Shown: positions 1 to 7,620 of the stretch, piece after piece | Layout of the letters: each line of letters starts with the position of its first letter | Position numbering within the stretch: the first letter of the stretch is position 1 | From: JAEYZS01 sp964469265 | GTDB lineage: Bacteria; Bdellovibrionota; Bdellovibrionia; Bdellovibrionales; JAEYZS01 | Direction: 5' to 3' | DNA: 10,202 bases | NCBI GenBank assembly: GCA_964469265.1 | Contig: CAYXYF010000047.1 | Location: 1-10,202 of the forward strand | The notes under the pieces: generated by a model | Told to the model about the DNA's origin: nothing | The model's database searches: none | What the model saw: the letters and a program-made list of their open reading frames with translations, nothing else | Position numbers and translations under genes: made by a program

Positions 1-534
1 ACCTGTCGTGGGTCAGGTAAAAAAATTAAAAAAGTTTGCTCTTCGTGCAGTGGACACGGAAGAGTCGCTGCTCGTCGCAAGTTAAAAGTAAAAGTTCCAG
101 CTGGTGTCGACAACGGAACGAGATTAAGAGTCTCAGGCGAAGGTGAAGGCGGTTATGGCTCAGGCCCTGCTGGTGATCTTTATGTCGAGATTCGGGTTGC
201 AAGCCATCCTCAGTTTGAGAGAGAAGCTCAAAATCTGTATACGAATGTTAAAATTTCTTATACTCAGGCCATCTTAGGCACCGAAGTGAATGTCAAAACT
301 CTTGAAGGTAAAGAGACTCTAGCCATCCCTGCGGGAACTCAGCCAGGTGCTCAGATTGAGTTAGAAAAGCGCGGTTTACCATCTCTGAGATCAAAGAGCC
401 GCGGTAGTATCTTCTATGAAGTCAAAGTTGAAATCCCGAAGAAGGTAAAAGCAGACGAGGGCGAAAAGCTTAGAGAAATCGCAGAGTTGCGAGGTGAAAA
501 AGTCTCCGAGAGGAAAAAGGGGTTTTTTAAGTAA
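1..534 (+). CDS. dnaJ: Chaperone protein DnaJ (Hsp40), 3' part only
   Basis: Co-chaperone that delivers unfolded clients to DnaK and stimulates its ATPase in the cytoplasm. The reading frame is open from base 1, so the gene starts upstream of the window and about 177 C-terminal residues are visible, roughly half of a typical 370-residue DnaJ. The visible part opens inside the zinc-finger region: the second half of one repeat (CRGSG), then a complete final repeat CSSCSGHG, which marks a class I DnaJ. The C-terminal substrate-binding beta-domains follow, with the family blocks VPAGVDNGTRLRVSGEGEGG, PAGDLYVEI, HPQFEREAQNLY and LGTEVNVKTLEG. The J-domain and Gly/Phe region are off-window. The ATG at 286 is internal to this frame and is not the start. 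dnaK follows 100 bases downstream, the reverse of the common dnaK-dnaJ order. Identification is from conserved family sequence. Confidence 0.96.
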   Translation, partial: TCRGSGKKIKKVCSSCSGHGRVAARRKLKVKVPAGVDNGTRLRVSGEGEGGYGSGPAGDLYVEIRVASHPQFEREAQNLYTNVKISYTQAILGTEVNVKTLEGKETLAIPAGTQPGAQIELEKRGLPSLRSKSRGSIFYEVKVEIPKKVKADEGEKLREIAELRGEKVSERKKGFFK

Positions 535-549
535 ATTAGAGCCCAATCA

Positions 550-579
550 CTTGACGTTCATGGATATCGACCCAGATTA
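550..579 (+). promoter_or_regulatory. Candidate heat-shock (sigma-32-like) promoter for dnaK
   Basis: The 100-bp dnaJ-dnaK gap contains CTTGACG (550-556), then 14 bases, then CCCAGATTA (571-579). This resembles the RpoH-type pattern CTTGAA, 13-17 bases, CCCCATTTA, with the -35 nearly exact and the -10 matching 6 of 9 positions. The -10 would lie about 55 bases before the dnaK ATG, leaving a leader of ordinary length. As a sigma-70 promoter the same -35 (TTGACG) has only a poor -10 (AGATTA) at 17 bases. No CIRCE (HrcA) inverted repeat is visible in this gap. The match is by eye only. Confidence 0.45.
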
Positions 580-620
580 AAGATGTATAAAGTTTTTAAG
601 AAAATCTACAGAGAGAGATG

Positions 621-626
621 AAGGAG
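621..626 (+). promoter_or_regulatory. Ribosome binding site of dnaK
   Basis: AAGGAG lies 8 bases before the ATG at 635. It is a near-consensus Shine-Dalgarno sequence and fixes the dnaK start, which is also the family's usual N-terminus (MSKIIGIDLGTTNS). Confidence 0.85.
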
Positions 627-634
627 TAAAAGCA

Positions 635-2539
635 ATGAGTAAAATTATCGGAATTGACTTAGGAACAACGAATTCTTGTGTAGCTGTAATGGAAAATGGC
701 GAGCCTAAGGTTCTAACCAGCGAAGAAGGTGGAAGAACAACTCCTTCGATCGTGGCGTTTACAAAAGACGGTGAAACTCTTGTTGGGCAAGTTGCCAAAA
801 GACAGGCTGTAACAAACCCTGAGAACACAATTTTCTCATCTAAGAGATTTATCGGAAGACCATACTCTGACACAGACCACGAGTTAAAAAGGATTCCTTA
901 TAAAGTAAAAGAAAAAGATGGAAACGTTATTTTCGACGTGCGTGGTACTGAATATACGCCAGAGCAAATTGGCGCGTTCATTCTACAAAAGTTAAAACAA
1001 ACTGCTGAAAACTATTTGGGCCATGAAGTCACGGAAGCTGTTATTACCGTTCCAGCATACTTTAATGACTCTCAAAGACAGGCAACAAAGGACGCTGGCC
1101 GTATTGCAGGCCTTGATGTTAAACGTATCATCAACGAGCCAACAGCTGCGGCGCTTGCCTATGGCTTAGATAAAAAGAAAGATCAAAAGATCGCTGTTTA
1201 TGACTTCGGTGGTGGTACATTTGATATTTCCATTCTTGAAGTTGGGGACAACGTCGTAGAAGTTAAAGCCACAAACGGTGACACTCAACTTGGTGGTGAT
1301 GACTTTGATAACGTGATTCTTGATTGGTTAGTAGCAGACTTTAAAACAGCTCAAGGAGTGGATCTTTCAAATGATAAGATGGCACTTCAAAGATTAAAGG
1401 AAGCTGCTGAAAAAGCAAAAATTGAACTTTCAAGCACGCAAGAAACTGAAGTGAACTTGCCGTTCATCACTGCAGACCAAACAGGTCCAAAACACTTACA
1501 AGTGAAGTTGACTCGATCTAAGTTTGAACAAATGACTGAAGATCTTATTAAAAGATCCATTGAGCCGTGCAAAAAAGCGGTTAAAGACTCAGGCTTATCC
1601 GTTGAGCAGATTGATGAAATTATCTTAGTTGGTGGTTCGACAAGAATTCCAGCTATCCAAAGAGCGGTTAAAGAGTTCTTTAAGAAAGAATCAAACAAAT
1701 CTGTAAACCCAGATGAAGTTGTGGCAGTAGGTGCTGCAGTTCAAGGTGGAGTATTAAGCGGAGATGTGAAAGACGTTCTTCTTCTTGATGTGACTCCTCT
1801 TTCTCTTGGTATTGAGACCATGGGTGGCGTAATGACTAAGCTCATCGAGCGTAATACGACTATCCCAACGAAGAAGTCTCAAGTCTTCTCGACTGCCGCA
1901 GATAACCAGCCTTCTGTGGACATCCATGTCCTGCAAGGTGAGCGTGAATTTGCAAGAGACAACAAAACTCTTGGACGCTTTGAGCTTGTGGGAATTCCTC
2001 CATCTCCACGTGGTATGCCGCAAATTGAAGTCGCATTTGATATTGATGCCAACGGTATTATGCACGTAACTGCAAAAGACCTCGGTACTGGGAAAGAACA
2101 AGCCATCAAGATTACTTCAAAGTCGAACTTGTCTGAAGACGAAATCAAAAAGATGGTGGACGATGCAGAAACTCACGCCGAAGAAGATAAAAAGAAAAAA
2201 GAAGTCGTTACTCTTAGAAACAACCTCGATTCTTTAGTTTACCAAACTGAAAAGATGATCTCTGATAACAAAGACAAACTCGGGGACACTGCAAAGCCAG
2301 CCGAAGAAGCAATCGCGACCGCAAAAGCAGCTCTTGAAAGTGACGATGTCGCTCTCCTAAAAGCGGAGTACGACAAGTTAACTCAAGCCTCACACCAAAT
2401 CTCAGCTGAAATCTACAAATCCACTCAGGGTGGAAGTGGAGACGGCGGCCAAGGTGGCGAGCAAGAAGCATCATCTGATGATAGCAATAATAAAGATGGT
2501 GATGACGTCATCGACGCCGATTATAAAGACGTCAACTAA
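635..2539 (+). CDS. dnaK: Molecular chaperone DnaK (Hsp70)
   Basis: Cytoplasmic ATP-driven Hsp70 that folds and protects proteins with DnaJ and GrpE. It has 634 residues against 638 in E. coli, so it is full length. The nucleotide-binding domain shows the phosphate-1 loop DLGTTNSC (8-15, including the conserved Cys15), VPAYFNDSQRQATKDAG (about 139-155), NEPTAAALAYG (167-177), phosphate-2 VYDFGGGTFD (188-197) and the adenosine motif LVGGSTR (331-337). The interdomain linker VLLLDVT (381-387) leads into the substrate-binding domain, starting PLSLGIETMGG. The segment present in Gram-negative but not Gram-positive Hsp70s (around 75-110) is retained. The tail is a Gly/Gln/Ser-rich low-complexity stretch ending DDVIDADYKDVN, the bacterial DnaK-type acidic end. 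It lies downstream of dnaJ, probably with its own heat-shock promoter, and ends before a strong hairpin terminator. Confidence 0.99.
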   Translation: MSKIIGIDLGTTNSCVAVMENGEPKVLTSEEGGRTTPSIVAFTKDGETLVGQVAKRQAVTNPENTIFSSKRFIGRPYSDTDHELKRIPYKVKEKDGNVIFDVRGTEYTPEQIGAFILQKLKQTAENYLGHEVTEAVITVPAYFNDSQRQATKDAGRIAGLDVKRIINEPTAAALAYGLDKKKDQKIAVYDFGGGTFDISILEVGDNVVEVKATNGDTQLGGDDFDNVILDWLVADFKTAQGVDLSNDKMALQRLKEAAEKAKIELSSTQETEVNLPFITADQTGPKHLQVKLTRSKFEQMTEDLIKRSIEPCKKAVKDSGLSVEQIDEIILVGGSTRIPAIQRAVKEFFKKESNKSVNPDEVVAVGAAVQGGVLSGDVKDVLLLDVTPLSLGIETMGGVMTKLIERNTTIPTKKSQVFSTAADNQPSVDIHVLQGEREFARDNKTLGRFELVGIPPSPRGMPQIEVAFDIDANGIMHVTAKDLGTGKEQAIKITSKSNLSEDEIKKMVDDAETHAEEDKKKKEVVTLRNNLDSLVYQTEKMISDNKDKLGDTAKPAEEAIATAKAALESDDVALLKAEYDKLTQASHQISAEIYKSTQGGSGDGGQGGEQEASSDDSNNKDGDDVIDADYKDVN

Positions 2540-2570
2540 GCAAGTTAGCAGAATCTCGCGAAATATTTTG

Positions 2571-2602
2571 AAAAGCCTAGCGTTCTAGCTAGGCTTTTTT
2601 TT
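2571..2602 (+). terminator. Rho-independent terminator of dnaK
   Basis: An 11-bp perfect stem AAAAGCCTAGC (2571-2581) / GCTAGGCTTTT (2588-2598) with a 6-base loop is followed by an unbroken T run ending at 2602. It begins 31 bases after the dnaK stop. The T run overlaps the stop codon of the convergent gene at 2601, so the same hairpin could also act in the - direction. There the downstream tract (TTTTCAAAATATTT) is weaker. Confidence 0.93.
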
Positions 2603-3224
2603 AAATGTCGTCAGAGAATTCAAAGGAGACTGCTAAAGCTATGTAGGAGAATGCTTTATTGAGCTTCATTCCGATTTCTCCCATGAAGCTAACGTTTTCC
2701 CAGTTGTAGGGCTTAAACTCTGCGCCCCCGACAAGATGTACAGGGTAGACCGTGTCGCCATCAACAAAAGTTACACTAATTGGTAATGATCCGTATGGCG
2801 TAACCAGCCCGATATCCGTTTCAAAATCTTTACTCACAAGAGGGCCTGCTCTTAAGGTAACAGCTTCTTTTGTTTTTGTTCCGACTTTAAGGCTGGCAAA
2901 AGTCAGCCCACCAAAAACTCCCAGTGCAGGTTGGTTTTCAAAGTCTGGATAAGGGATGTACTTTACAGAAGCGCCCCCGTAGAACATTGAATCTTCACCC
3001 ACTCCGACCAAGCCACGTAGAGTGGTACTCTCACCAATGCCTGCATCAAAGCGCCCTGACGCGTTTACACCTTCGTTGTCGCCAGATAAAACAAATTGAG
3101 GGCCAATGATTGCACGATATTTTCCTGATGGAACAATCTTACCTGTGTCCATCACAGAAAAATACGCGTGAGAATTTATGCCAAGGAAAACAATTGAAAG
3201 CATAATAAAAATCTTTTTAGTCAT
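2601..3224 (-). CDS. Exported protein, possible small outer-membrane beta-barrel
   Basis: A 207-residue protein that I cannot assign to a named family. It starts with a clear Sec signal peptide: MTKK, a hydrophobic core IFIMLSIVFLGI, then a probable cleavage after NSHA (about residue 20). The mature part is rich in Gly, aromatic and alternating polar/hydrophobic residues that read as beta-strands, for example TTLRGLVGVGEDSMFYGGASVKY, FSYIALAVSFEF and the many GG and G-x-F segments. This suits a small outer-membrane barrel or a similar beta-rich periplasmic protein. The end SFEFSDDI puts the last aromatic residue close to, but not at, the C-terminus. On the - strand GGAGAGG precedes the ATG by about 6 bases, supporting this start. 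The gene converges on dnaK, shares the terminator region with it, and is divergent from the glycosyltransferase operon. Confidence 0.8.
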   Translation of the reverse strand: MTKKIFIMLSIVFLGINSHAYFSVMDTGKIVPSGKYRAIIGPQFVLSGDNEGVNASGRFDAGIGESTTLRGLVGVGEDSMFYGGASVKYIPYPDFENQPALGVFGGLTFASLKVGTKTKEAVTLRAGPLVSKDFETDIGLVTPYGSLPISVTFVDGDTVYPVHLVGGAEFKPYNWENVSFMGEIGMKLNKAFSYIALAVSFEFSDDI

Positions 3225-3263
3225 TCTTTGCCTCTCCGCAGTCGATTTACGGTTGTTAATGTC

Positions 3264-3292
3264 TATTTAAAACTATCTTAAGCTCATCTTAA
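3264..3292 (-). promoter_or_regulatory. Weak promoter candidate for the exported protein gene
   Basis: Read on the - strand: TTAAGA (3292-3287), 17 bases, TAAATA (3269-3264). This is a loose sigma-70-like pair in an AT-rich stretch, which would start transcription about 33 bases before the ATG at 3224. CTTAA occurs twice here (TTAAGATGAGCTTAAG), which could also be an operator half-site pair. Support is limited to position and loose consensus. Confidence 0.25.
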
Positions 3293-3389
3293 AAATCTAC
3301 AGCTTTCTCGTGAATTTTCATGGAAATTGGGCGATGCGAAATAGCTCATTTCATTGCAAAACGACAGTCGGGTGAATAAGCTCAGTCCA

Positions 3390-4178
3390 ATGGAAAAACG
3401 GCCAATTTCGTTGGTAATAATCACTTTAAACGAAGAAGAAAATATCGCTCGCTGCATTCAGAGTGTTCCTTGGGCAGATGAGATTGTTGTTATCGACAGT
3501 AACAGCAGGGATCGCACAAAAGAAATCGCCGAGTCCCTGGGGGCAAAGGTATACACCCAAGAGTTTTTGGGTTTCCGAAATCAAAAACAGAAAGCAACTG
3601 ATTTAGCAAAAAATGATTGGGTTCTTTCTTTAGACGCCGACGAAGCCTTATCCCTCGGTCTTTCTCAAGAAATTCTAAAAACCTTTGATACAACACCCAT
3701 CCATGATGGCTACACAATGCCACGTCTGAGCTTTCATCTCGGCCGCTGGATAAGACATGGCGGATGGTATCCTGATCGCCAACTGAGGTTTTTTAATCGT
3801 AAAAAAGCCCATTGGGGTGGCGGTCATGTGCATGAAAGAGTTTCTTGCGAAGTCGTGGGCTCCTTTCAGAATAATATTCTACATTATGTGTTTCGTGATC
3901 TAAGTCATCAGGTGGAAGCCAATAACCGCTATTCCGGGCTCGGGGCCCAAGATCTTTTCGATCGCGGAAAGAAGTATTCTTTACTGAAGTTGATTTTTAA
4001 ACCCATTTCTAAATTTTTAGAAACCTATGTATGGAAGTTAGGATTTTTGGATGGGCTTTCTGGCTATGTGATATCCGTTGGTGCGGCGTATTCTGTGTTT
4101 TTAAAATTTGCAAAACTTAAAGAACTCGAAGCGCGTTCCAAGAATGAAAAGCATAAAGTACAGGTTAAGGCGGGATAA
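3390..4178 (+). CDS. Family 2 glycosyltransferase, LPS-core type (WaaE/KdtX-like)
   Basis: A 262-residue cytoplasmic, membrane-associated enzyme that probably adds a sugar from a nucleotide-sugar donor to the lipopolysaccharide core. The GT-A fold is evident: ISLVIITLNEEENIARCIQSV at the N-terminus (about 6-26), the nucleotide-binding strand EIVVIDSNSRDRT (about 31-43), and the metal-binding DxD in SLDADEAL (Asp82-Ala-Asp84). WYPDRQLRFFNR (about 126-137) and GGHVHERV (about 144-151) are characteristic of the WaaE/KdtX group. The C-terminus carries a hydrophobic/aromatic segment (GLSGYVISVGAAYSVFLKF) that likely docks on the inner membrane. I chose the ATG at 3390 because it gives the usual short N-terminus. 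The upstream in-frame TTG (3354) and GTG (3372) have no better ribosome site, and none of the three is strong. It is the first gene of a tight operon; the next ATG comes one base after this stop. Acceptor and donor are not determinable here. Confidence 0.9.
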   Translation: MEKRPISLVIITLNEEENIARCIQSVPWADEIVVIDSNSRDRTKEIAESLGAKVYTQEFLGFRNQKQKATDLAKNDWVLSLDADEALSLGLSQEILKTFDTTPIHDGYTMPRLSFHLGRWIRHGGWYPDRQLRFFNRKKAHWGGGHVHERVSCEVVGSFQNNILHYVFRDLSHQVEANNRYSGLGAQDLFDRGKKYSLLKLIFKPISKFLETYVWKLGFLDGLSGYVISVGAAYSVFLKFAKLKELEARSKNEKHKVQVKAG

Positions 4179-4179
4179 C

Positions 4180-5904
4180 ATGAAAACAGTTTTATTTTCA
4201 ATTTTCTTATTAGTAGGTGCTGATGTGTTTGCAAATCAACCTATCATGGGCGCAGACAAAAAGAAAACCTGGGGTGAGCAGCCGAAAGACTCTTTACTTA
4301 AGCCGCTTTTAAATAAATATGTTGTAAACGAAGTGATTGATTTAAAGACAATTGATGGGCACCACTTTAATCTTAAGGCCAACAACAATTGCGATCTTAA
4401 AACGCCCCTTAGCGCAGAGGCTAGCTTTATTCAGTGTCAGTTTGATGAGGCTGGAATGAAGAAGATTAATCTTTATATCTGTGACGAAAAGGAAACCTTC
4501 TGTAAGTTTGAAAAAATAAACGTGCTAGTCACTGCACCTAAAGGCTACAAAAAGGCTGCAAAGAAAAGGGTTTCTTCAAATATAATTTTTGTTCCGAAGT
4601 CTCCGAAGAAGGCGCCCCCAGGTTTTATCAAAAATCGAGATAAATACGCCATCGGCGAAGCAAAGAAAAAAGATCAACCCCTTCTTATCGTATTTGCAGC
4701 CCAATGGTGTCCGGCTTGTAATATGCTCGATGAGAACGTATTTGTTGAAGGTGAATTTCAAAAGCTTTCAAAGAACATTGTAAAGCTTGTTGTGGATGTC
4801 GACTCCGACGTTTCGTGGGATCTTAAGGAAAAGTTTAAAATCGGTGCTTATCCTACAACGGTTTTAACAACATCAACCCTCAATGAGGTCGGCCGCTTTA
4901 TCGGATATCGAAGCCCCTCTGCTGTAAATGCATGGTTAAAAGAACAGTTAAAAAACAAAAAAAATCCCATAGAGCTTGTCGTATCTAAATTTCAAAACAA
5001 CGCGGCAACAGAAGAAGAAACCTTAAGGCTTGCACAGTGGCAACTCGACAGAAACGAGCCCGAGGCCGCAAAAGTCACCTTACTTAAACTCAAATCGCCA
5101 GCAGCGCAAAAGCTTCTTCATATTGCCGACTATCAAATCTATGAGTCTGAAGGAAAAGACGAAGACTTCTCCAAAGCACTTGTAGCTCTGATGACTCAAA
5201 ATCCAAAAGATATTTTAGTGTCAAAATGGGCAAGCTCTTTGGCACAGAAGAATTCTAAGGAGGCTAAGAAGTTAAAAGAAATCGTAGAAAAAAATATTGA
5301 GGGTTGGGTTGCAAATAAAGAAATTGAAAATACGGCATTCACGCGAGCAGAGTTATTTTATAACTTCGGTGAGTATTACAACAACATCGAAGAAACTACA
5401 CTTGCAAGGCAGTCGTTTTCAAAATGTGCAGACGATTATAAAAAACTTTCTAAAGCATCAAACCTAAAGATCCCCCGAGGGGCCCAGATGGAGCAGGCAT
5501 TCTGTTTGGTAAAAGCTGGCCACACAAAAGAAGCCCTTGAAATCTTTAAGGGGCTTGTGGATGTTTACAAAACAGAGTTTGCGTTTAATTACTATTACGC
5601 AAGAGCCCTCTTTGATACAAAGAGCTTAGACGACGCTTTCAAATACGCAACTAGTGCATTAAACGGCTCTTATGGTGATAATATGATTAGGGCTGCGATC
5701 TTAAAAGCGCAGATTGAAATTGAACAAAAGAAATTAAATGAAGCTGAAAAGACAGTAACAAAGACACTTGAAAAGATTTATCTCCCATCGACCACGCAAA
5801 TTCGCTCGCACAGATATGTTTCAAATTTAAAGAATGTCTTAGCAAAGATTCAGCTACAAAAAGAAGCCATAGAGCTGCAAAAAGAAGAATCCGAAAAAGA
5901 GTAA
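4180..5904 (+). CDS. Exported thioredoxin-fold protein with C-terminal TPR-like repeats
   Basis: A 574-residue protein predicted to act in the periplasm, perhaps as a disulfide reductase or isomerase, or as a scaffold. A Sec signal peptide (MKTVLFSIFLLVGADVFA, cleavage near 18) sets the start at the ATG at 4180; an upstream in-frame TTG (4108) would bury it. Residues about 45-120 form a region with four cysteines (71, 86, 101, 108), the last pair in LYICDEKETFC. Residues about 155-260 are a thioredoxin domain with the redox motif FAAQWCPAC (Cys177/Cys180), VDVDSDV, and the cis-Pro strand AYPTTVL, closest in feel to the thioredoxin-like C-terminal domain of DsbD. From about 275 to 560 the sequence is alpha-helical with TPR-like pairs (for example AFCLVKAGHTKEALEIFKGLV and YYYARALFDTKSLDDAFKYA). 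The end is highly charged. It is translationally close to the glycosyltransferase (1-base gap) and rmuC. The substrate is unknown. Confidence 0.85.
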   Translation: MKTVLFSIFLLVGADVFANQPIMGADKKKTWGEQPKDSLLKPLLNKYVVNEVIDLKTIDGHHFNLKANNNCDLKTPLSAEASFIQCQFDEAGMKKINLYICDEKETFCKFEKINVLVTAPKGYKKAAKKRVSSNIIFVPKSPKKAPPGFIKNRDKYAIGEAKKKDQPLLIVFAAQWCPACNMLDENVFVEGEFQKLSKNIVKLVVDVDSDVSWDLKEKFKIGAYPTTVLTTSTLNEVGRFIGYRSPSAVNAWLKEQLKNKKNPIELVVSKFQNNAATEEETLRLAQWQLDRNEPEAAKVTLLKLKSPAAQKLLHIADYQIYESEGKDEDFSKALVALMTQNPKDILVSKWASSLAQKNSKEAKKLKEIVEKNIEGWVANKEIENTAFTRAELFYNFGEYYNNIEETTLARQSFSKCADDYKKLSKASNLKIPRGAQMEQAFCLVKAGHTKEALEIFKGLVDVYKTEFAFNYYYARALFDTKSLDDAFKYATSALNGSYGDNMIRAAILKAQIEIEQKKLNEAEKTVTKTLEKIYLPSTTQIRSHRYVSNLKNVLAKIQLQKEAIELQKEESEKE

Positions 5905-5913
5905 GGGGTGGAA

Positions 5914-7236
5914 ATGATTTTAGGGTATATCGGTTGGGCGGCTTTTGCCGCAGCCTTATTTTATTTATTTAAAGTGAGATCAGATTTAACACGCGAGAGT
6001 CTTGAGCGTAGGTCTTTTGAAGATAAATTGGCAGCACTTCAAATAAGTTTTGAGGATCGGGCAAGGGAATTAGAAAACCTTAAAAACGAAAAACTGGTTT
6101 TAGAAACGACCCATGACGTTCAAATGCAGGAGCTTCAGAGGTTTAAGACACTCGCTGAAAACTACGCCAATGAAAATATCGCATTAAAGGAATCCAAAGC
6201 CGCCCTTCAAGCCAATAACACCGTTTTGCAAAACGAGAAGAGTGAGTTTTTAGAAACTCAAAAAAATAAAATCAGAGAATATGAAGAGAAATTAGAAAAG
6301 TTAAGAGTCGAAAAAAACGAAGCCGATAAGAAATTGTCTGCCTTTGAGGAAAGCCGAGAAGAAAAACAACGACAATACGATAAGCAGATGGCTACTTTAG
6401 AGAATGTTTATAAACAGCAAGAGCAAGAGCGCCAAAGAGCTTTAGAGTTGCAAGAGCAAAAAGAGCAGGAAAGACTTGCGCTACTAAAAGAAACTTGGAG
6501 CAGACACGAAAAAAGTGTTGAAGAGAATATTAAAGTCATTTGCCAAAGACAAAGTATTGAATACATCGATAAAGAAAACTTCCCATACCGAGGGAAGCCC
6601 GATAACTGTGTCAGGATCTGTGATGAGTTTATTATCTTTGACAGTAAGTCGCCGCAGGGAGAAGACCTAAAGAACTTCCCAGCATATATAAAAAGAGAAG
6701 GTGAAGCTCTTAAGAAATACGCTAAAAACGAAGGCGTAAAAAAAGATATCTTTCTTGTCGTCCCGACAAACGCGATTCATGTTATCGACGAATATTATAG
6801 ACCGTATGGTGATTACAGAGTGTATGTGATCACTGAAGACGCTCTTGAGCCTATTCTTTTAAGTCTTAAAAAAATTGAAGACTATGAGTTCGCAGAAAAG
6901 TTAAGTCCAGAGGGCCGTGAGAAAATTGTAAGTATTCTTGGAAAGATGGCTCACGGAATGAAAAGACGTGTGCAGGTCGATCACTTCTTCGCTAATGAAT
7001 TTATCTCTGTTCTTTTGGATGCTGAGAGTCTTCCTGAAGACATTTTGGCGGAGGCCCAGCAGGTTGAGAGATCTTCCAAACTAAACCCACCACAAGAAAA
7101 ACGTTCTAAAGCTATTGAGACTCAAGCTTTGATGAAAGATGCTGTAAAGCTTGAAGGGCGGGCGAGAGGGCAAGAGATCAACACTCAAGCTGATCTCGGT
7201 CCGATTGAGCAAATCCCTCTTTATACGAAGGATTAA
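5914..7236 (+). CDS. rmuC: RmuC-family coiled-coil nuclease (putative DNA recombination protein)
   Basis: About 440 residues. RmuC proteins are thought to limit DNA rearrangements such as inversions between short inverted repeats, and carry a PD-(D/E)xK restriction-endonuclease-like core. Layout: a short N-terminal transmembrane helix (ILGYIGWAAFAAALFYLFKV), a long charged coiled coil (about 25-195, rich in E/K/Q heptads), then the nuclease domain. Its visible catalytic signature is GKPD (Asp about 230) followed by FIIFDSK (Asp243-x-Lys245), matching the RmuC pattern RPD...DAK. A helical tail (about 330-380) and a low-complexity end follow. The ATG at 5914 is preferred because AAGGGGTGG sits just before it; GTG at 5908 is the alternative and adds two residues. 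It is the third gene of the operon, 9 bases after the thioredoxin/TPR gene. The domain is more diverged than textbook RmuC, so the family call is firmer than the function. Confidence 0.85.
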   Translation: MILGYIGWAAFAAALFYLFKVRSDLTRESLERRSFEDKLAALQISFEDRARELENLKNEKLVLETTHDVQMQELQRFKTLAENYANENIALKESKAALQANNTVLQNEKSEFLETQKNKIREYEEKLEKLRVEKNEADKKLSAFEESREEKQRQYDKQMATLENVYKQQEQERQRALELQEQKEQERLALLKETWSRHEKSVEENIKVICQRQSIEYIDKENFPYRGKPDNCVRICDEFIIFDSKSPQGEDLKNFPAYIKREGEALKKYAKNEGVKKDIFLVVPTNAIHVIDEYYRPYGDYRVYVITEDALEPILLSLKKIEDYEFAEKLSPEGREKIVSILGKMAHGMKRRVQVDHFFANEFISVLLDAESLPEDILAEAQQVERSSKLNPPQEKRSKAIETQALMKDAVKLEGRARGQEINTQADLGPIEQIPLYTKD

Positions 7237-7245
7237 AGTCAGGCT

Positions 7246-7620
7246 TTAGATTTCTGTATGTGCAAATGGTAGCATGAAAAGAAGAGTGTCTTGATCGTAT
7301 TCCGAGTTCAAACACTCAAGTTGGAAAGCTTTTTCGTTGTCAAAAGATGCTACGTCATAAGTGATATCGACGGATTGACGAGAAGAGCTTTTTTCGCGGA
7401 TTTCACTAATAATAAAAGATGAACCTTTTTTGATGAGTCTTGGTGTTGCGAGAACGTCATGCTTCATGACACAGAGCTGAGTTCCAATTCGAGTCTCATT
7501 TGTGTTTGCTGCAATCTGAATGTCATAAGGGGAGGTAATCTGGATTGTTCGCGCGTTGGCGATTTTGCTAAATCCAATTCCTGCCATGATCAGGCCGATA
7601 ATTATAAGAGCTTTTGCCAT
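7246..7620 (-). CDS. Small exported protein of unknown function
   Basis: A 124-residue protein that I do not recognise. The N-terminus MAKALIIIGLIMAGIGFSKIANA reads as a Sec signal peptide with a cleavage near 23 (ANA/RT). The mature part is about 100 residues, mostly beta-like (TIQITSPYDIQIAANTNETRIG, SFIISEIREKSSSRQSVDITYDVASF), with two cysteines (in QLCVMKH and LECLNSE) that could form one disulfide in the periplasm. On the - strand AGGAGAG lies about 6 bases before the ATG, a good ribosome site, so this is very likely a real gene. It converges on rmuC with only 9 bases between the stop codons. A 5-bp inverted repeat (TAAAG/CTTTA) there is too weak to call a terminator. Upstream it faces the REP-like repeat block. 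Confidence 0.75.
   Translation of the reverse strand: MAKALIIIGLIMAGIGFSKIANARTIQITSPYDIQIAANTNETRIGTQLCVMKHDVLATPRLIKKGSSFIISEIREKSSSRQSVDITYDVASFDNEKAFQLECLNSEYDQDTLLFMLPFAHTEI

Noticed and set aside
535..634. CIRCE (HrcA) operator in the dnaJ-dnaK gap
   Set aside because: No TTAGCACTC/GAGTGCTAA-type inverted repeat is present in the gap.
577..2474. Several open frames antisense to dnaK
   Set aside because: They are shadows of a strongly conserved gene, with no ribosome sites or recognisable protein features.
3354..3389. Upstream TTG (3354) or GTG (3372) start for the glycosyltransferase
   Set aside because: Neither has a convincing ribosome site, and the added residues precede the usual family N-terminus. 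The ATG at 3390 fits better, though its own ribosome site is also weak.
4108..4179. TTG start at 4108 for the thioredoxin/TPR protein
   Set aside because: It would put 24 mostly basic residues, overlapping the glycosyltransferase gene, before an evident signal peptide. The ATG at 4180 gives a proper exported protein.
7231..7250. Terminator between rmuC and the small exported gene
   Set aside because: The only structure is a 5-bp stem TAAAG/CTTTA with no T run on either strand.
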